A DNA stretch of 64,000 nt from Bordetella genomosp. 13 (GCF_007679965.1 NZ_VEHL01000001.1:682001-746000); one strand, 5' to 3'. Positions 36,221 to 45,744 are shown, counted from the first letter of the stretch. The notes: generated from the sequence alone by a model not told the origin. Made by a program: numbers and translations.

Positions 36221-37225
36221 ATGCATGCCTTTCACAGACTGTCCGCCCGGACGCTGCGCAGCGCCGGGATCCTGCTGCTTGCGCTGGCCGCATCCGCGTA
36301 CGCCGCGGCGGCCGCCGCGGCGCAGTGGCCTTCGTCGCGGCCGGTGCGCATCATCATTCCCGCCGGCCCTGGCGGAAGCTCGGATCCCCTGGCGCGCCTG
36401 CTGGCCGAAGAACTCGGCAAGCGCCTGGGCGCCAACTTCGTGGTCGAGAACCGGCCCGGGGCTAACGGCAACGTCGGCGCCTCCCTGGCCGCCAAGGCGG
36501 CGCCCGACGGCGACACGCTGCTGTTCTCGTGGACGGGCACGCTGGTCTCGGCGGTCACGCTGTACCACTCCAAGCCCTTCGATCCGCAGAAGGACTTCGA
36601 ACCCATCGTGCTGGTGGGCTCCATCCCCAACGTCATCGCCGTGAACGCGCAATTGCCGCCCAAGGATGTCAATGCGCTGCGCGAGTACGCGAAGCAGCAT
36701 CCGAACACGCTGAACTTCGGCTCGACCGGCAGCGGCAGTTCCTGGCATCTGTCCGGCGAGATGTTCAAGAAGCGTTTCGACGTGGCGATGGTGCACGTGC
36801 CGTACACGGCGCCGTCGGGAGTGTTCTCCGACCTGATCGGCAACCGCCTGCAGGTCGCCTTCCCGGGCTCCACGGCCATCGCGCCGCTGGTGCAGGACGG
36901 CCGCGTCCGCGCGCTGGCGGTCATGGACGACGCGCGGTCCAGCGTGCTGCCGGGCGTGCCCACGACCAAGGAACTGGGCTATCCCGAACTCGCCTCCGCC
37001 ACGTGGATGGGCCTGCTGGCGCCCAAGGGCACGCCGGCCGAGATCGTGCGCAAGGTCAACGAAGCGGTGAACCAGGCGCTGGCCACGCCGGCCTTCAAGG
37101 CGAAGCTGGTGGACATGGGGTACAAGCCGCTGGGCGGAACGCCGCAGGAGTTCGCCACGTACATGGCCGCCGAGATCAAGAAGTGGGGCGAAGTGGTGGC
37201 CTTCTCCGGCGCCAAGATCGATTGA
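36221..37225 (+). CDS. Bug/TctC-family periplasmic solute-binding protein
   Basis: A 334-residue extracytoplasmic receptor of the tripartite tricarboxylate type, expected to bind the carboxylic acid used by this operon. The signal peptide is about 1-34 (ILLLALAASAYAAAAAAA, then QWPSSRPVRIIIPAGPGGSSDPLAR). Further Bug features are ENRPGANGNVGASLAAKAAPDG, FGSTGSGSSWHLSGEMFK and VPTTKELGYPELASATWMGLLAPKGTP. Matching TctA/TctB permeases are not in the window, as is common for the many orphan Bug proteins of Alcaligenaceae. GGAGGAG lies just upstream of the ATG. Confidence 0.93.
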   Translation: MHAFHRLSARTLRSAGILLLALAASAYAAAAAAAQWPSSRPVRIIIPAGPGGSSDPLARLLAEELGKRLGANFVVENRPGANGNVGASLAAKAAPDGDTLLFSWTGTLVSAVTLYHSKPFDPQKDFEPIVLVGSIPNVIAVNAQLPPKDVNALREYAKQHPNTLNFGSTGSGSSWHLSGEMFKKRFDVAMVHVPYTAPSGVFSDLIGNRLQVAFPGSTAIAPLVQDGRVRALAVMDDARSSVLPGVPTTKELGYPELASATWMGLLAPKGTPAEIVRKVNEAVNQALATPAFKAKLVDMGYKPLGGTPQEFATYMAAEIKKWGEVVAFSGAKID

Positions 37226-37237
37226 GGAGAAGACGAC

Positions 37238-38038
37238 ATGTCTGAGCAACGACGCGACGAGGACGACCTGCTGGTGCAGATGCGCGGGGCCGTGCAATGG
37301 ATCACCATCAACCGGCCCGAGCGCCGCAACGCGCTGAATGCGGGCGTGGTGCGGCGCCTGGGCGATGCGATCCGCGCGGCCGAGGCGCATCCCGAGTGCC
37401 GGGCCATCGTGCTGACCGGCGCCGGCGACCGCGCCTTCTGCGCCGGCGCCGATCTGGCGCGGCACACCGAGGGCTTCGCGTTCGAGGTCGACTACGCGCA
37501 GCCCCGCCATTACCTGGTGGCGCTGTTCCGCATCTTCCAGCAATGCCGCCTGCCCATCGTCGCGCGCGTCAACGGGCACGTGATGGCGGGCGGATTCGGG
37601 CTGCTGTGCGCCTGCGACATGGCGGTGGCCGCGGACGACGCCCTGTTCGGCACGCCCGAAACCAAGATCGGCCTGGTCCCCATGATGATCCTGCCCGACA
37701 TGCTGCGCGTGGTGCCGCAGCGCAAGCTGCTGGAGATGTGCATCACCGGCGAGCCGTACACCGCCGGGCAGGCGCTGGAACTCGGCATCGTGAACTACGC
37801 CGTGCCGCGCGCCGAGCTGGACGAGCGGATGCAATGGCTGCTGGACCGCATCGTGGACAAGTCGCCCACCGCCATCCGCCTGGGCAAGCAGGCGTTCCAT
37901 GCCATGCGGGACATGAGCCTGAACGAGGGATGGGAGTATGCGCAGGTGATGGTGACCGCGATGGCCAGCACGCAGGACGCCCGCGAGGGCCTGGCAGCGT
38001 TCCAGGACAAGCGGGCGGCCGCATGGACGGGACGCTAG
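37238..38038 (+). CDS. enoyl-CoA hydratase/isomerase (crotonase) family protein
   Basis: A 266-residue crotonase. The oxyanion-hole segments are present (GDRAFCAGADLARH and MAGGFGLLCACDMAVA), as is FGTPETKIGLVP with one catalytic Glu. The other Glu of classical hydratases (GCELA) is replaced by Gly (GFGLL), so simple water addition may not be the reaction; isomerase or other crotonase chemistry is possible. It follows the Bug gene by 12 nt and continues the operon. The ATG is preceded by GAGGAGAA. Confidence 0.9.
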   Translation: MSEQRRDEDDLLVQMRGAVQWITINRPERRNALNAGVVRRLGDAIRAAEAHPECRAIVLTGAGDRAFCAGADLARHTEGFAFEVDYAQPRHYLVALFRIFQQCRLPIVARVNGHVMAGGFGLLCACDMAVAADDALFGTPETKIGLVPMMILPDMLRVVPQRKLLEMCITGEPYTAGQALELGIVNYAVPRAELDERMQWLLDRIVDKSPTAIRLGKQAFHAMRDMSLNEGWEYAQVMVTAMASTQDAREGLAAFQDKRAAAWTGR

Positions 38039-38727
38039 GGCAGCCAGGCGGGCTGTCCGTGACGCAGGCGGTGCGGCGTCGCGCCGCCGCGCGGCGCTAC
38101 CTGGCCCGCGCCGTCGAACCGGCTTTGCTGCGCGAGCTTCTGGAACTCGCCGCGCGCGCGCCGTCCGGAGGCAATCTGCAGCCGTGGCGCGTGCACGTCC
38201 TGACGGGCGCCGCTTTGCGGGCATTCACCGGCGCGATGACGCTGCGGCTGGCCGAACCCGGCGTGGAGCCTGCCGAATACGCCGTCTATCCGGCAGGCCT
38301 GGCCGAACCCTACCGCGCCCGGCGCCGCGAGGCGGGCGCGCAGCGCTATGCGGCGCTCGGCGCGCGGGACCGCGACCCCGCCACGCTGCGCGGCATGCTG
38401 GAAGACAACGCGCGCTTCTTCGGCGCGCCGTGCGGCCTGTTCTTCTGCGTGCCGAGGCATTTCGGCGCGCCGCAGTGGTCGGACGTGGGCATGTACATGC
38501 AGACGCTGATGCTGCTGGCCACCGAGCGCGGACTGGCGACCTGTCCACAGGAAGTCTGGGCGCAATGGCCAGACACGCTGCGCCGCCTGCTGGACCTGCC
38601 GCCCGACTGGATGGTATTTGCCGGCATGGCGCTGGGCTATGCCGACGTCGATCATCCGATCAACCGGATCCGCACCGCGAGGGCGCCGCTGTCCGAGTTC
38701 GCCGTCTTCCATGGCGATGCGGCCTGA
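38023..38727 (+). CDS. nitroreductase-family FMN protein
   Basis: A 234-residue nitroreductase fold. The FMN-binding start VRRRAAARRYLARAVEPALLRELLELAARAPSGGNLQPWRVHVLTG is typical, as are DVGMYMQTLMLLATERGLATCPQEVWAQWP and VFAGMALGYAD. The ATG at 38023 overlaps the crotonase stop by 16 nt, so translation is coupled and a long upstream frame is not used. In a CoA-based catabolic operon it may act as a flavin reductase or ene-reductase on an intermediate; this is inference. It is the last plus-strand gene of the operon. Confidence 0.87.
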   Translation: MDGTLGQPGGLSVTQAVRRRAAARRYLARAVEPALLRELLELAARAPSGGNLQPWRVHVLTGAALRAFTGAMTLRLAEPGVEPAEYAVYPAGLAEPYRARRREAGAQRYAALGARDRDPATLRGMLEDNARFFGAPCGLFFCVPRHFGAPQWSDVGMYMQTLMLLATERGLATCPQEVWAQWPDTLRRLLDLPPDWMVFAGMALGYADVDHPINRIRTARAPLSEFAVFHGDAA

Positions 38728-38751
38728 CGCGGCCCCGCCAAGGGTGCGGGT

Positions 38752-39648
38752 TCACGTCCGCTTGCCCGCCAGGAACTCGATGATCTCGGGCACCGGCGCC
38801 TGGTCGATGCCGGCCTTGCTGGCGGATTCGTAGGTGCGGCGGATGGCGTCGGCCGCCTCGTGCGGCGCGCCGGTGTCCTGCGCCATCCGGGTGTAGTAGC
38901 CCATGTCCTTCAGCGCATTCGAGATCGTGAAGCGAAAGCCCGAGGAATCGCCCGATTCGATGTAGGGCCGCATGCGTCCCAGCACCACGCCGTCGCCGCC
39001 GCCCTTGGCCAGGATCTCGATCAGCACCGCCGGGTCGACCTGCGCGCGCTCGGCGCACGCCGCCGCCTCGGCCAGCACCGCCGAGAAGCCCAGCGACACG
39101 TAGTTGTGCAGCAGCTTCAGGCGATGGCCCGCGCCGATGGGGCCGGCGTGCACGATGTTTTCCGCATAGCTCTGCAGGATGGGCCTGCAGCGTTCGAACA
39201 GTTCGCGATCGCCGCCCACGATGAGGTTCAGCCGGCCCTCGGCGGCTTCCTTCGGCGTGCGCGTCATGGGCGCGTCCAGGAACAGCCCGCCGGCCTTGTG
39301 CACGGCGTCGGCCACCTTCAGGGTGGAGGCTGGGATGGCGGTGGAGCAATCGATGACGACGGCGCCCGGCTGCAGGCCTGAGAGCACCCCATCGGCCTGA
39401 AACAGCACGTCCTCGACCTGCGGCGTGCCCGTCACGCAAAGAATGACGACGTCGGACCGGCGCGCGACCTCGGCCGCGCTGTCGACCTGCCGTGCGCCCT
39501 CGGCCAGCAGGTCGTCCACCGGCTGGTTGCCGGCGTGGCGCAGCAGCGTCAGCGGATAGCCGCCGCGGCGCACGATGTTGATGGCGATGCCGTGGCCCAT
39601 CAGGCCCACGCCTATCATGCCGATCCGGGTCTTGCTCGTGGCAGTCAT
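38752..39648 (-). CDS. 3-hydroxyisobutyrate dehydrogenase-family NAD(P) oxidoreductase
   Basis: A 298-residue beta-hydroxyacid dehydrogenase. The Rossmann motif IGMIGVGLMGHGIAINI is at about 9-25, FLDAPMTRTPKEAAEGRLNLIVGG is the substrate-binding block, and the catalytic Lys lies in GHRLKLLHNYVSLG. The ATG at 39648 is supported by GGAG about eight bases upstream. It is convergent with the nitroreductase (24-nt gap), so it is not in the same transcript, but its chemistry suits the same acyl-CoA or branched-acid pathway. The substrate is unknown. Confidence 0.9.
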   Translation of the reverse strand: MTATSKTRIGMIGVGLMGHGIAINIVRRGGYPLTLLRHAGNQPVDDLLAEGARQVDSAAEVARRSDVVILCVTGTPQVEDVLFQADGVLSGLQPGAVVIDCSTAIPASTLKVADAVHKAGGLFLDAPMTRTPKEAAEGRLNLIVGGDRELFERCRPILQSYAENIVHAGPIGAGHRLKLLHNYVSLGFSAVLAEAAACAERAQVDPAVLIEILAKGGGDGVVLGRMRPYIESGDSSGFRFTISNALKDMGYYTRMAQDTGAPHEAADAIRRTYESASKAGIDQAPVPEIIEFLAGKRT

Positions 39649-39776
39649 GTTTGTCTCCTCTCGTGGTGGATCGAGGAAGCATAAATCAGGACCTGGGCGC
39701 CATGAAAAACGCCCTGCGGTGCAGGGCGCGATTCGGGCAGGGCCGCCGCGCTGCGGCAGCCCGCGGCACGGGCCGG

Positions 39777-41090
39777 TCAGCGCGCCGGCAGCACCGTGCC
39801 CACGCATTCGCCGAAGCCGATGCGCGGATAGCCCGGCTTGACGCATTCCGCGCGGATGATGATCTGGTCGCCATCCTGCAGGAAGGTGCGCTGCTCGCCC
39901 CAGGGCAGCGACAGCGGGGTCTTGCCGCCGTCGCTCAGTTCCAGCATCGAACCGGCCTCGTCGGGCCTAGGTCCCGACAGCGTGCCCGTGCCCAGCATGT
40001 CGCCCGGCTGCAGGTTGCAGCCGTTGACGGTGTGGTGCGTGACCAGCTGCGCGATGTTCCAGTACGCGTCGCGGAAGTTGCTGCCCGACAGCCTGGCGGC
40101 CGGCTGCTTCTGCGCGCGCGACTGCTCGGTGGTCATCAGCACTTCCATCTTCAGGTCGTAGGCGCCTTCGGCGCGCACCTGCGGCGAGTCGAGGTAGGGC
40201 AGCGGCTGCGGCTCGCTTTCGGCGCGCTTCCAGGCCGTGCGGAAGGGCTCGAGCGCTTCCATCGTGACCACCCATGGCGAGATCGTCGACGCGAAGTTCT
40301 TGGACAGGAAGGGTCCCAGCGGCTGGTATTCCCAGCCCTGGATGTCGCGTGCGGACCAGTCGTTCAGGATGCACAGGCCGAACACGTGGTCGTCGGCGTC
40401 GGCCAGCGCCACGCGCTCGCCCTGCGCATTGCCCTGGCCGATGAACACGCCCAGCTCCAGCTCGTAGTCCAGCCGCTTGCACGGGCCGAACTGCGGCGCC
40501 TCGCCTTCGGCGGCGGGGCGCTGCTGGCCGACCGGACGCGGGAACTGCTGCGCCACGCCAATGCTGGAGGCTCGGCCGTGATAGCCGATGGGCACCCACT
40601 TGTAGTTGGGCAGCAGGGGATTGTCGGGGCGGAACTGGCGGCCGACGGCGGTGGCGTGGTGCACCGAGATGTAGAAGTCGGTGTAGTCGCCGATGTGGGC
40701 CGGCGTGACGTACTCGGCCTGGTCCTGCGGCACCAGCAGCGGTTCGATCCTGCCCTGCAGCGGCGAGCCCTCGCGCAGCGCGCGCGACAGGGCCAGGCGC
40801 AGCGCGCTCCAGTGGGCGCGGTCCAGGGCCATCAGCGCGTTCAGGCGTTCGCCGGTGCAGGCGGCCAGGGCAGCGGCCGCGGTGCCGTCGAACGGGCGCA
40901 GCGCGGCCAGCGCGGCCAGGTCCAGAATCTGGTCGCCGATGGCCACGCCGGGGCGCGTCGCTTCCTGCGCGCCGCGGCGGCGGAAGGCCGCATACGGCAG
41001 GTTCTGCAGCGGGAAGCCGCTGTCGGGCTGGTTGGCGCTGGCGACCCAGCTCTTGTGCGCGGGGTCGTGGGTTTCGTTCAACTGGCTCAT
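39777..41090 (-). CDS. fahA: fumarylacetoacetase
   Basis: Last enzyme of tyrosine/homogentisate catabolism, cleaving fumarylacetoacetate to fumarate and acetoacetate. The 437 residues include the family's metal ligands: Asp in YTDFYISVHHA, two Glu in LDYELELGVFIG and Asp in CILNDWSARDIQGWEYQPLGPF. Other typical pieces are YHGRASSI and DMLGTGTLSGP. It lies 43 nt after hmgA on the same strand, an hmgA-fahA operon. Maleylacetoacetate isomerase is not in the window. Confidence 0.96.
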   Translation of the reverse strand: MSQLNETHDPAHKSWVASANQPDSGFPLQNLPYAAFRRRGAQEATRPGVAIGDQILDLAALAALRPFDGTAAAALAACTGERLNALMALDRAHWSALRLALSRALREGSPLQGRIEPLLVPQDQAEYVTPAHIGDYTDFYISVHHATAVGRQFRPDNPLLPNYKWVPIGYHGRASSIGVAQQFPRPVGQQRPAAEGEAPQFGPCKRLDYELELGVFIGQGNAQGERVALADADDHVFGLCILNDWSARDIQGWEYQPLGPFLSKNFASTISPWVVTMEALEPFRTAWKRAESEPQPLPYLDSPQVRAEGAYDLKMEVLMTTEQSRAQKQPAARLSGSNFRDAYWNIAQLVTHHTVNGCNLQPGDMLGTGTLSGPRPDEAGSMLELSDGGKTPLSLPWGEQRTFLQDGDQIIIRAECVKPGYPRIGFGECVGTVLPAR

Positions 41091-41133
41091 GGATGCGTTG
41101 TCTCGTCGTCAGGCGTGTGCGGCGGCGCTGGCT

Positions 41134-42432
41134 TCAGCGCTGCGCGGGATTGAAATGCTTGGCCAGGTCCTGCCAGCAACGGTAGTACTCGTGCTGCAGT
41201 TGCGGCGCGGCCAGCGCGTGCGCGGTGGGGCGGATCACCCGGCGCGTCTCGAACATGAAGGCCATCGTATCGCGGATGTAATGCGGCTTGCTGGTGTCCG
41301 CGTGGCTGGCCTTCTCGAAGGTCTCGGCGTCGGGGCCGTGGCCGCTCATGCAGTTGTGCAGGCTGGCGCCGCCGGGCACGAAGCCCTCGGCCTTGGCGTC
41401 GTACACGCCGTGGATCAGGCCCATGAATTCGCTGGCCACGTTGCGGTGGAACCAGGGCGGACGGAACGTGTTCTCCATCGCCAGCACGCGCGGCGGGAAG
41501 ATGGCGAAGTCCATGTTGGCCGTGCCCGGGGTGTCGGACGGCGAGGTCAGCACCGTGAAGATCGAGGGATCGGGATGGTCGAAACTGATCGAGCCCACGG
41601 CGTTGAAGCGGCGCAGGTCGTACTTGTACGGCGCATGCGTGCCGTGCCAGGCCACCACGTCCAGCGGCGAATGGTCGATGGCGGCGCGCCAGAAGCCGCC
41701 CGAGAACTTGGCGACCAGTTCGAAGTCGCCTTCCACGTCTTCGTACCAGGCATGCGGCGTGAGGAAGTCGCGCGCGTTGGCCAGGCAGTTGGATCCGATC
41801 GGGCCCAGCTCGGGCAGGCGCAGCGGGGCGCCGAAGTTCTCCAGCACGTAGCCGCGGGCGGTGCCGTCGGGAAGTTCGACGCGAAACCGTATGCCGCGCG
41901 GGATCACGGCGATTTCCTGCGGCTCCAGCTCGATCAGGCCCAGCTCGGTGGCCAGGCGCAGGCGGCCCTGCTGCGGCACGATCAGCAGCTCGCCGTCGGC
42001 GTCGTAGAAGAAGCGGCCCTGCATCGAGCGGTTGGCGGCATACAGCTGGATGCCCACGCCGCCCTGCTCGTCGGGCGAGCCGTTGCCGCCCCAGGTGTGC
42101 ATGCCTTCGATGAAGTCGGTGGGGCCTTCGGGTTCGGGCAGCGCGCCCCAGCGCATCTGGTTGGGCGGCACCGGCGCCTTGCCGAAGTCGCTGACCCAGT
42201 GCATGACGTGTTCGAACGGCGTGAACGGCAGGTGCGTCACGCCGGGCCGGATGCGGTAGAGCCACGAGCGGCGGTTCTCGGCGCGCGGCGCGGTGAAGGC
42301 CGTGCCCGACAGCTGCTCGGCGTACAGGCCGTACGGACACTGCTGCGGCGAATTGCGGCCTTCGGGCAGGGCGCCGGGCAGCGCTTCCGTGGCGCAGTCG
42401 TTGCCGAAGCCGGACTGGTATTGCAGGGACAT
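41134..42432 (-). CDS. hmgA: homogentisate 1,2-dioxygenase
   Basis: Non-haem iron ring-cleavage dioxygenase turning homogentisate into maleylacetoacetate. The 432 residues begin [30 protein letters not shown], with GGAGG upstream of the ATG at 42432. Iron ligands are visible in [18 protein letters not shown] (His and Glu) and [10 protein letters not shown] (His). It is upstream of fahA in the same operon and divergent from a LysR regulator, which probably controls both in response to an aromatic intermediate. Confidence 0.96.
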   Translation of the reverse strand: MSLQYQSGFGNDCATEALPGALPEGRNSPQQCPYGLYAEQLSGTAFTAPRAENRRSWLYRIRPGVTHLPFTPFEHVMHWVSDFGKAPVPPNQMRWGALPEPEGPTDFIEGMHTWGGNGSPDEQGGVGIQLYAANRSMQGRFFYDADGELLIVPQQGRLRLATELGLIELEPQEIAVIPRGIRFRVELPDGTARGYVLENFGAPLRLPELGPIGSNCLANARDFLTPHAWYEDVEGDFELVAKFSGGFWRAAIDHSPLDVVAWHGTHAPYKYDLRRFNAVGSISFDHPDPSIFTVLTSPSDTPGTANMDFAIFPPRVLAMENTFRPPWFHRNVASEFMGLIHGVYDAKAEGFVPGGASLHNCMSGHGPDAETFEKASHADTSKPHYIRDTMAFMFETRRVIRPTAHALAAPQLQHEYYRCWQDLAKHFNPAQR

Positions 42433-42576
42433 GGTCTTGCCTCCGGGGGAGGGCGGATCGCGCGCGGCGCCCGGCCTTTTGCAGGGATGGTTATGCAGCC
42501 ATTGTCGGCAATCCCATGACATATGGCTACGGGAATGCAAAAATACAGGCTATAAATTTTGTGAATAGTGGACGCC

Positions 42577-43533
42577 ATGCCCGTCGCCGACCTGCGCCGC
42601 CTGGACCTGAACCTGCTGGTGGTGTTCCAGCACCTGCTCGAACTGCGCAATCTGTCCGCCGTGGCGCGCCGGCTCGACCTCACGCAGCCCGCCGTCAGCA
42701 ATGCGCTGCGCCGCCTGCGCGAATCGCTGGGCGACGACCTGTTCGTGCGTACCGGCCAGGGCATGCTGCCCACGCCATTGGCCGAGCGGCTGGCCGGCCC
42801 CGTGGGCGAGGCGCTGGGCCTGCTGACGCGCATGCTGGAGGCGGACGAGGTGTTCGACCCCTCGGCCAGCGTGCGGCGCTTCCGCATCGCGATGTCCGAT
42901 GTGGGCGAGATCCATTTCATGCCGCGCCTGATGGAAACCTGCGCGCAGCGCGCGCCGGGCGTACGCATCGATTCCGTACGCGCGGGCGGCGCCGAGCTGC
43001 AGCGCGAACTGGAGGCCGGCCGCATCGACCTGGCGGTGGGGGCGTTCGACGACCTGGGCGGCGACGTGGTGCAACGCATGCTGTTCCGGCAGGGCTACAT
43101 GACGTTGTTCCGCGACGGCCATCCGCATGCGCACGAGGGCATGAGCCTGAAGGCGTTCCGCGCGCAAAGCCACCTGGCGGTGTCGCGCGCGGCGCCTTAC
43201 GGGCAGGTGAACCAGGCGCTGGAGGCGGCCGGCATCGCGCTGCAGGGACATTTCAGCGTCCCGCATTTCTCGGCGGTGCCGTACATCCTGGCCGCCACAG
43301 ACCTGCTGGCCACCGTGCCCGCCAAGCTGGCGGCCAGCGCCGCGCCGCGCTTCGGCCTGCGCATGCTGGCGCCGCCGCTGCGCGTGCCGCCGCTGCAGAC
43401 CAATCTGTACTGGCAGCGGCGCTTCCAGCGCGACGGCGGCAGCCTGTGGCTGCGCGGGCTGATCGTGGATCTGTACGCCGAGCCGGCCGGCCCGGCGGCG
43501 CGCCGTCAGATGGGCGCTTCGTCCACGTTGTAG
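42577..43533 (+). CDS. LysR-family regulator divergent from hmgA-fahA
   Basis: A 318-residue LysR protein with N-terminal helix-turn-helix LDLNLLVVFQHLLELRNLSAVARRLDLTQPAVSNALRRL and a C-terminal substrate-binding domain of the NahR/LinR-like type (RFRIAMSDVGEIHFMPRLME, VRAGGAELQRELEAGRIDLAVGAF). The ATG at 42577 is preferred over GTG 42568. The 144 nt between it and hmgA contain the AT-rich stretch CTATAAATTTTGTGAATAG, a likely promoter and operator area. It should activate hmgA-fahA. Its 3' end overlaps the convergent monooxygenase gene by 28 bp. Confidence 0.9.
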   Translation: MPVADLRRLDLNLLVVFQHLLELRNLSAVARRLDLTQPAVSNALRRLRESLGDDLFVRTGQGMLPTPLAERLAGPVGEALGLLTRMLEADEVFDPSASVRRFRIAMSDVGEIHFMPRLMETCAQRAPGVRIDSVRAGGAELQRELEAGRIDLAVGAFDDLGGDVVQRMLFRQGYMTLFRDGHPHAHEGMSLKAFRAQSHLAVSRAAPYGQVNQALEAAGIALQGHFSVPHFSAVPYILAATDLLATVPAKLAASAAPRFGLRMLAPPLRVPPLQTNLYWQRRFQRDGGSLWLRGLIVDLYAEPAGPAARRQMGASSTL

Positions 43534-44738
43534 GTGAACAGCCACTCGTAGCGTTCGCGCACGCGCGATTCGCTCCATTCGCGCTCCACGTACTGCGCCG
43601 CGCCTTCGGCATGGGCCAGGGCGGGGTTGTGGAAGCGCTTGGCGTTCTCGGCCGAGCCGCGCACCACGCGGGCAGTGCGCTCCTTGCGGGCCGCCTCGTA
43701 GCGCTGCAGGGCCTCCAGCGGATCGGCCACTTCGTCAAGCGCGCGCGCCAGCACGTAGCCGTCCTCGATGGCCATGGCCGCGCCCGACGCCAGCATGGGC
43801 AGCGTGGGATGGCAGGCGTCGCCCAGCAGCGTGACGCGGCCCACGGTCCATTGCGGCAGCGGTTCGCGCAGCATCAGGGCCCATTTGTAGGGCTCGTCCA
43901 GCGCCTGGATCAGCGTCTGCACGTCCTCGTTCCAGCCGGCGAAATCGGCCTGGCATTCGGCCACGGTGCCGCGCTCGGTCCACGATTCGACCTGCCAGTC
44001 GTCGCGTTCCAGGATGCCCACGAAATTGACCAGCTCGCCGCGTCGCAGCGGGTAGTGGATGACGTGCGCGCCGGGCCCCACCCAGTTCACGGCATAGGGT
44101 TCGCGCAGGTGCGCCGGCAGCTTGGCGGCGGGGATGACGCCCCGCCAGGCCACCGTGCCGGAGAAGGTGGCGTGGTCCGAACCGAACAGCGCGTTGCGCA
44201 CGCACGAGTGCACGCCGTCCGCGCCGATCATCAGGTCCGCGCAGTAGGGCGTGCCGTCGGCCAGGCGCACCGTCACGCCGTCGGCATCCTGTTCCAGCGA
44301 GGTCACGCGCGTGCCCAGCACGATGGCTTGCGGATCCAGCGCCAGCACCGCGTCGGCCAGCACGCGGTGCAGGTCGGCGCGGTAGATGGTGTGGTACGGA
44401 TAGCCGTAGCGCTGCACCGACTCGCCGCCCAGGTCGAACAGCGGCCAGGTCTGGCCGGTGCTCCACAGGCGGATGCGCTTGCCCGACGTGCTGCCCGCCA
44501 CCTCCGCCAGGGCATCGCCCAGTCCCAGCTGATAAAGCGCGCGGTTGGCGTTGGCGCTGAGCTGGATGCCGGCGCCGATCTCGCGCAGTTCGGCGGCCTG
44601 TTCCAGCACGCGAACCGGATAGCCGCGCCGCAGCAGCGCCAGGGCGGCGGTCAGGCCGCCCAGGCCGGCTCCGGCGATCAGGATGGAAGGTCTGCTGGAG
44701 CGGTTCGTGCCAGCGGAGGAAGCGGGGTCTTTCATCAT
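43506..44738 (-). CDS. FAD-dependent aromatic monooxygenase (salicylate / 3-hydroxybenzoate hydroxylase type)
   Basis: A 410-residue group A flavin hydroxylase. The dinucleotide-binding motif ILIAGAGLGGLTAALAL is near residue 20, the DG motif is LMIGADGVHS, and the second FAD motif is VTLLGDACHPTLPMLASGAAMAIEDGYVLA. The sequence style fits 3-hydroxybenzoate 6-hydroxylase or salicylate hydroxylase relatives. The start is one of two consecutive ATGs (44738 or 44735). It follows a Bug receptor gene by 10 nt, suggesting an aromatic acid that is bound and then hydroxylated, under the divergent LysR at 45934. The exact substrate is undetermined. Confidence 0.88.
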   Translation of the reverse strand: MMKDPASSAGTNRSSRPSILIAGAGLGGLTAALALLRRGYPVRVLEQAAELREIGAGIQLSANANRALYQLGLGDALAEVAGSTSGKRIRLWSTGQTWPLFDLGGESVQRYGYPYHTIYRADLHRVLADAVLALDPQAIVLGTRVTSLEQDADGVTVRLADGTPYCADLMIGADGVHSCVRNALFGSDHATFSGTVAWRGVIPAAKLPAHLREPYAVNWVGPGAHVIHYPLRRGELVNFVGILERDDWQVESWTERGTVAECQADFAGWNEDVQTLIQALDEPYKWALMLREPLPQWTVGRVTLLGDACHPTLPMLASGAAMAIEDGYVLARALDEVADPLEALQRYEAARKERTARVVRGSAENAKRFHNPALAHAEGAAQYVEREWSESRVRERYEWLFTYNVDEAPI

Positions 44739-44748
44739 CACGTGTTGC

Positions 44749-45744
44749 TTACTCGGGTTTGACGTTGGCCTGGCGAACGACCTGCGTCCACTTGTCCAGG
44801 TCGGTGCGGATGGACTGCGCGAAGGCCTGCGCGGTGCCGCCCACGGGCTCCAGGCCCAGGGTTTCCATTTCCCGGGTGACGCCGCCATCGCGGGCGCCGG
44901 CCGCCAGGGCATCGGTCAGCTTCTTCACCGCCTCGTCGGGCGTGCCGGCGGGCGCCATCAGGCCGAACCACGAATAGGCCTCGAAAGGCTTGCCGGTGAC
45001 CTCGGCCACCGTGGGCACATCGGGCAGGCGGGGGTAGCGCGCGCTGCCGGTGACGGCGTAGGCGCGCAGCTTGCCGGCCGTGATCTGCGGGTACAGCAGC
45101 GTCACGGTGTCGAACAGCAGTTCCACTTGGCCACCCATCACGTCCGCCAGGGCCGGCGCGCCGCCCCGGTACGGGATGTGCAGCAGCTGGGTGCCGGTCG
45201 TGCTCTTGAGCAGTTCGGCGGTCAGGTGGCCGATCGAGCCGGTGCCAGCGCTGGCCACGGTCATTTCCTTGCCGCGCGCCTGGGTCAGCAGCGCGTCCAG
45301 GGTCTTGGCGGGCAGTTCGGGACGGCTGACCAGGATCAGCGGACCGCGCACCGCCATGCCGATGGGGGTGAACGACTTGATCGGGTCGTACTGCAGGTTG
45401 GTGTACAGCGCGGGCGCCACGACGATGCTGCTGGTGCCGCCCCACAGCAGGGTGTAGCCGTCGGGCTGGGCGCGCGACACGTAGGCCGTGCCCACGCTGC
45501 CGCCCGCGCCGGCGCGGTTTTCCACCACCACGGGCTGGCCCAGCTTGTCGGCCATGACCTTGCCGAACAAACGGGCGCTGCTGTCAGTGGGGCCGCCCGG
45601 CGGGAACGGCACCACCAGCGTGATCGGGCGCGTCGGGAAGCCCTGCGCGCCGGCCACGGCGCTGACGCCCAGCATGGCGCCGGCCAGCAGCATGCCGGCG
45701 GCGAACCGCAGGCGCGAACGTAGGGGGGACGGGGAATGAGGCAT
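44749..45744 (-). CDS. Bug/TctC-family periplasmic solute-binding protein
   Basis: A 331-residue receptor. The signal peptide is about 1-31 (LRFAAGMLLAGAMLGVSAVAGAQG), followed by FPTRPITLVVPFPPGGPTDSSARLFGK, VENRAGAGGSVGTAYVSRAQPDGYTLLWG, ASAGTGSIGHLTAELLK and LPDVPTVAEVTGKPFEAYSWFGLMAPAGTP, all standard for the family. The ATG at 45744 with AGGAGA upstream is chosen; the frame extends further without signal-peptide logic. It is 10 nt ahead of the flavin monooxygenase gene and divergent from a LysR gene, forming a small aromatic-acid unit. Confidence 0.93.
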   Translation of the reverse strand: MPHSPSPLRSRLRFAAGMLLAGAMLGVSAVAGAQGFPTRPITLVVPFPPGGPTDSSARLFGKVMADKLGQPVVVENRAGAGGSVGTAYVSRAQPDGYTLLWGGTSSIVVAPALYTNLQYDPIKSFTPIGMAVRGPLILVSRPELPAKTLDALLTQARGKEMTVASAGTGSIGHLTAELLKSTTGTQLLHIPYRGGAPALADVMGGQVELLFDTVTLLYPQITAGKLRAYAVTGSARYPRLPDVPTVAEVTGKPFEAYSWFGLMAPAGTPDEAVKKLTDALAAGARDGGVTREMETLGLEPVGGTAQAFAQSIRTDLDKWTQVVRQANVKPE

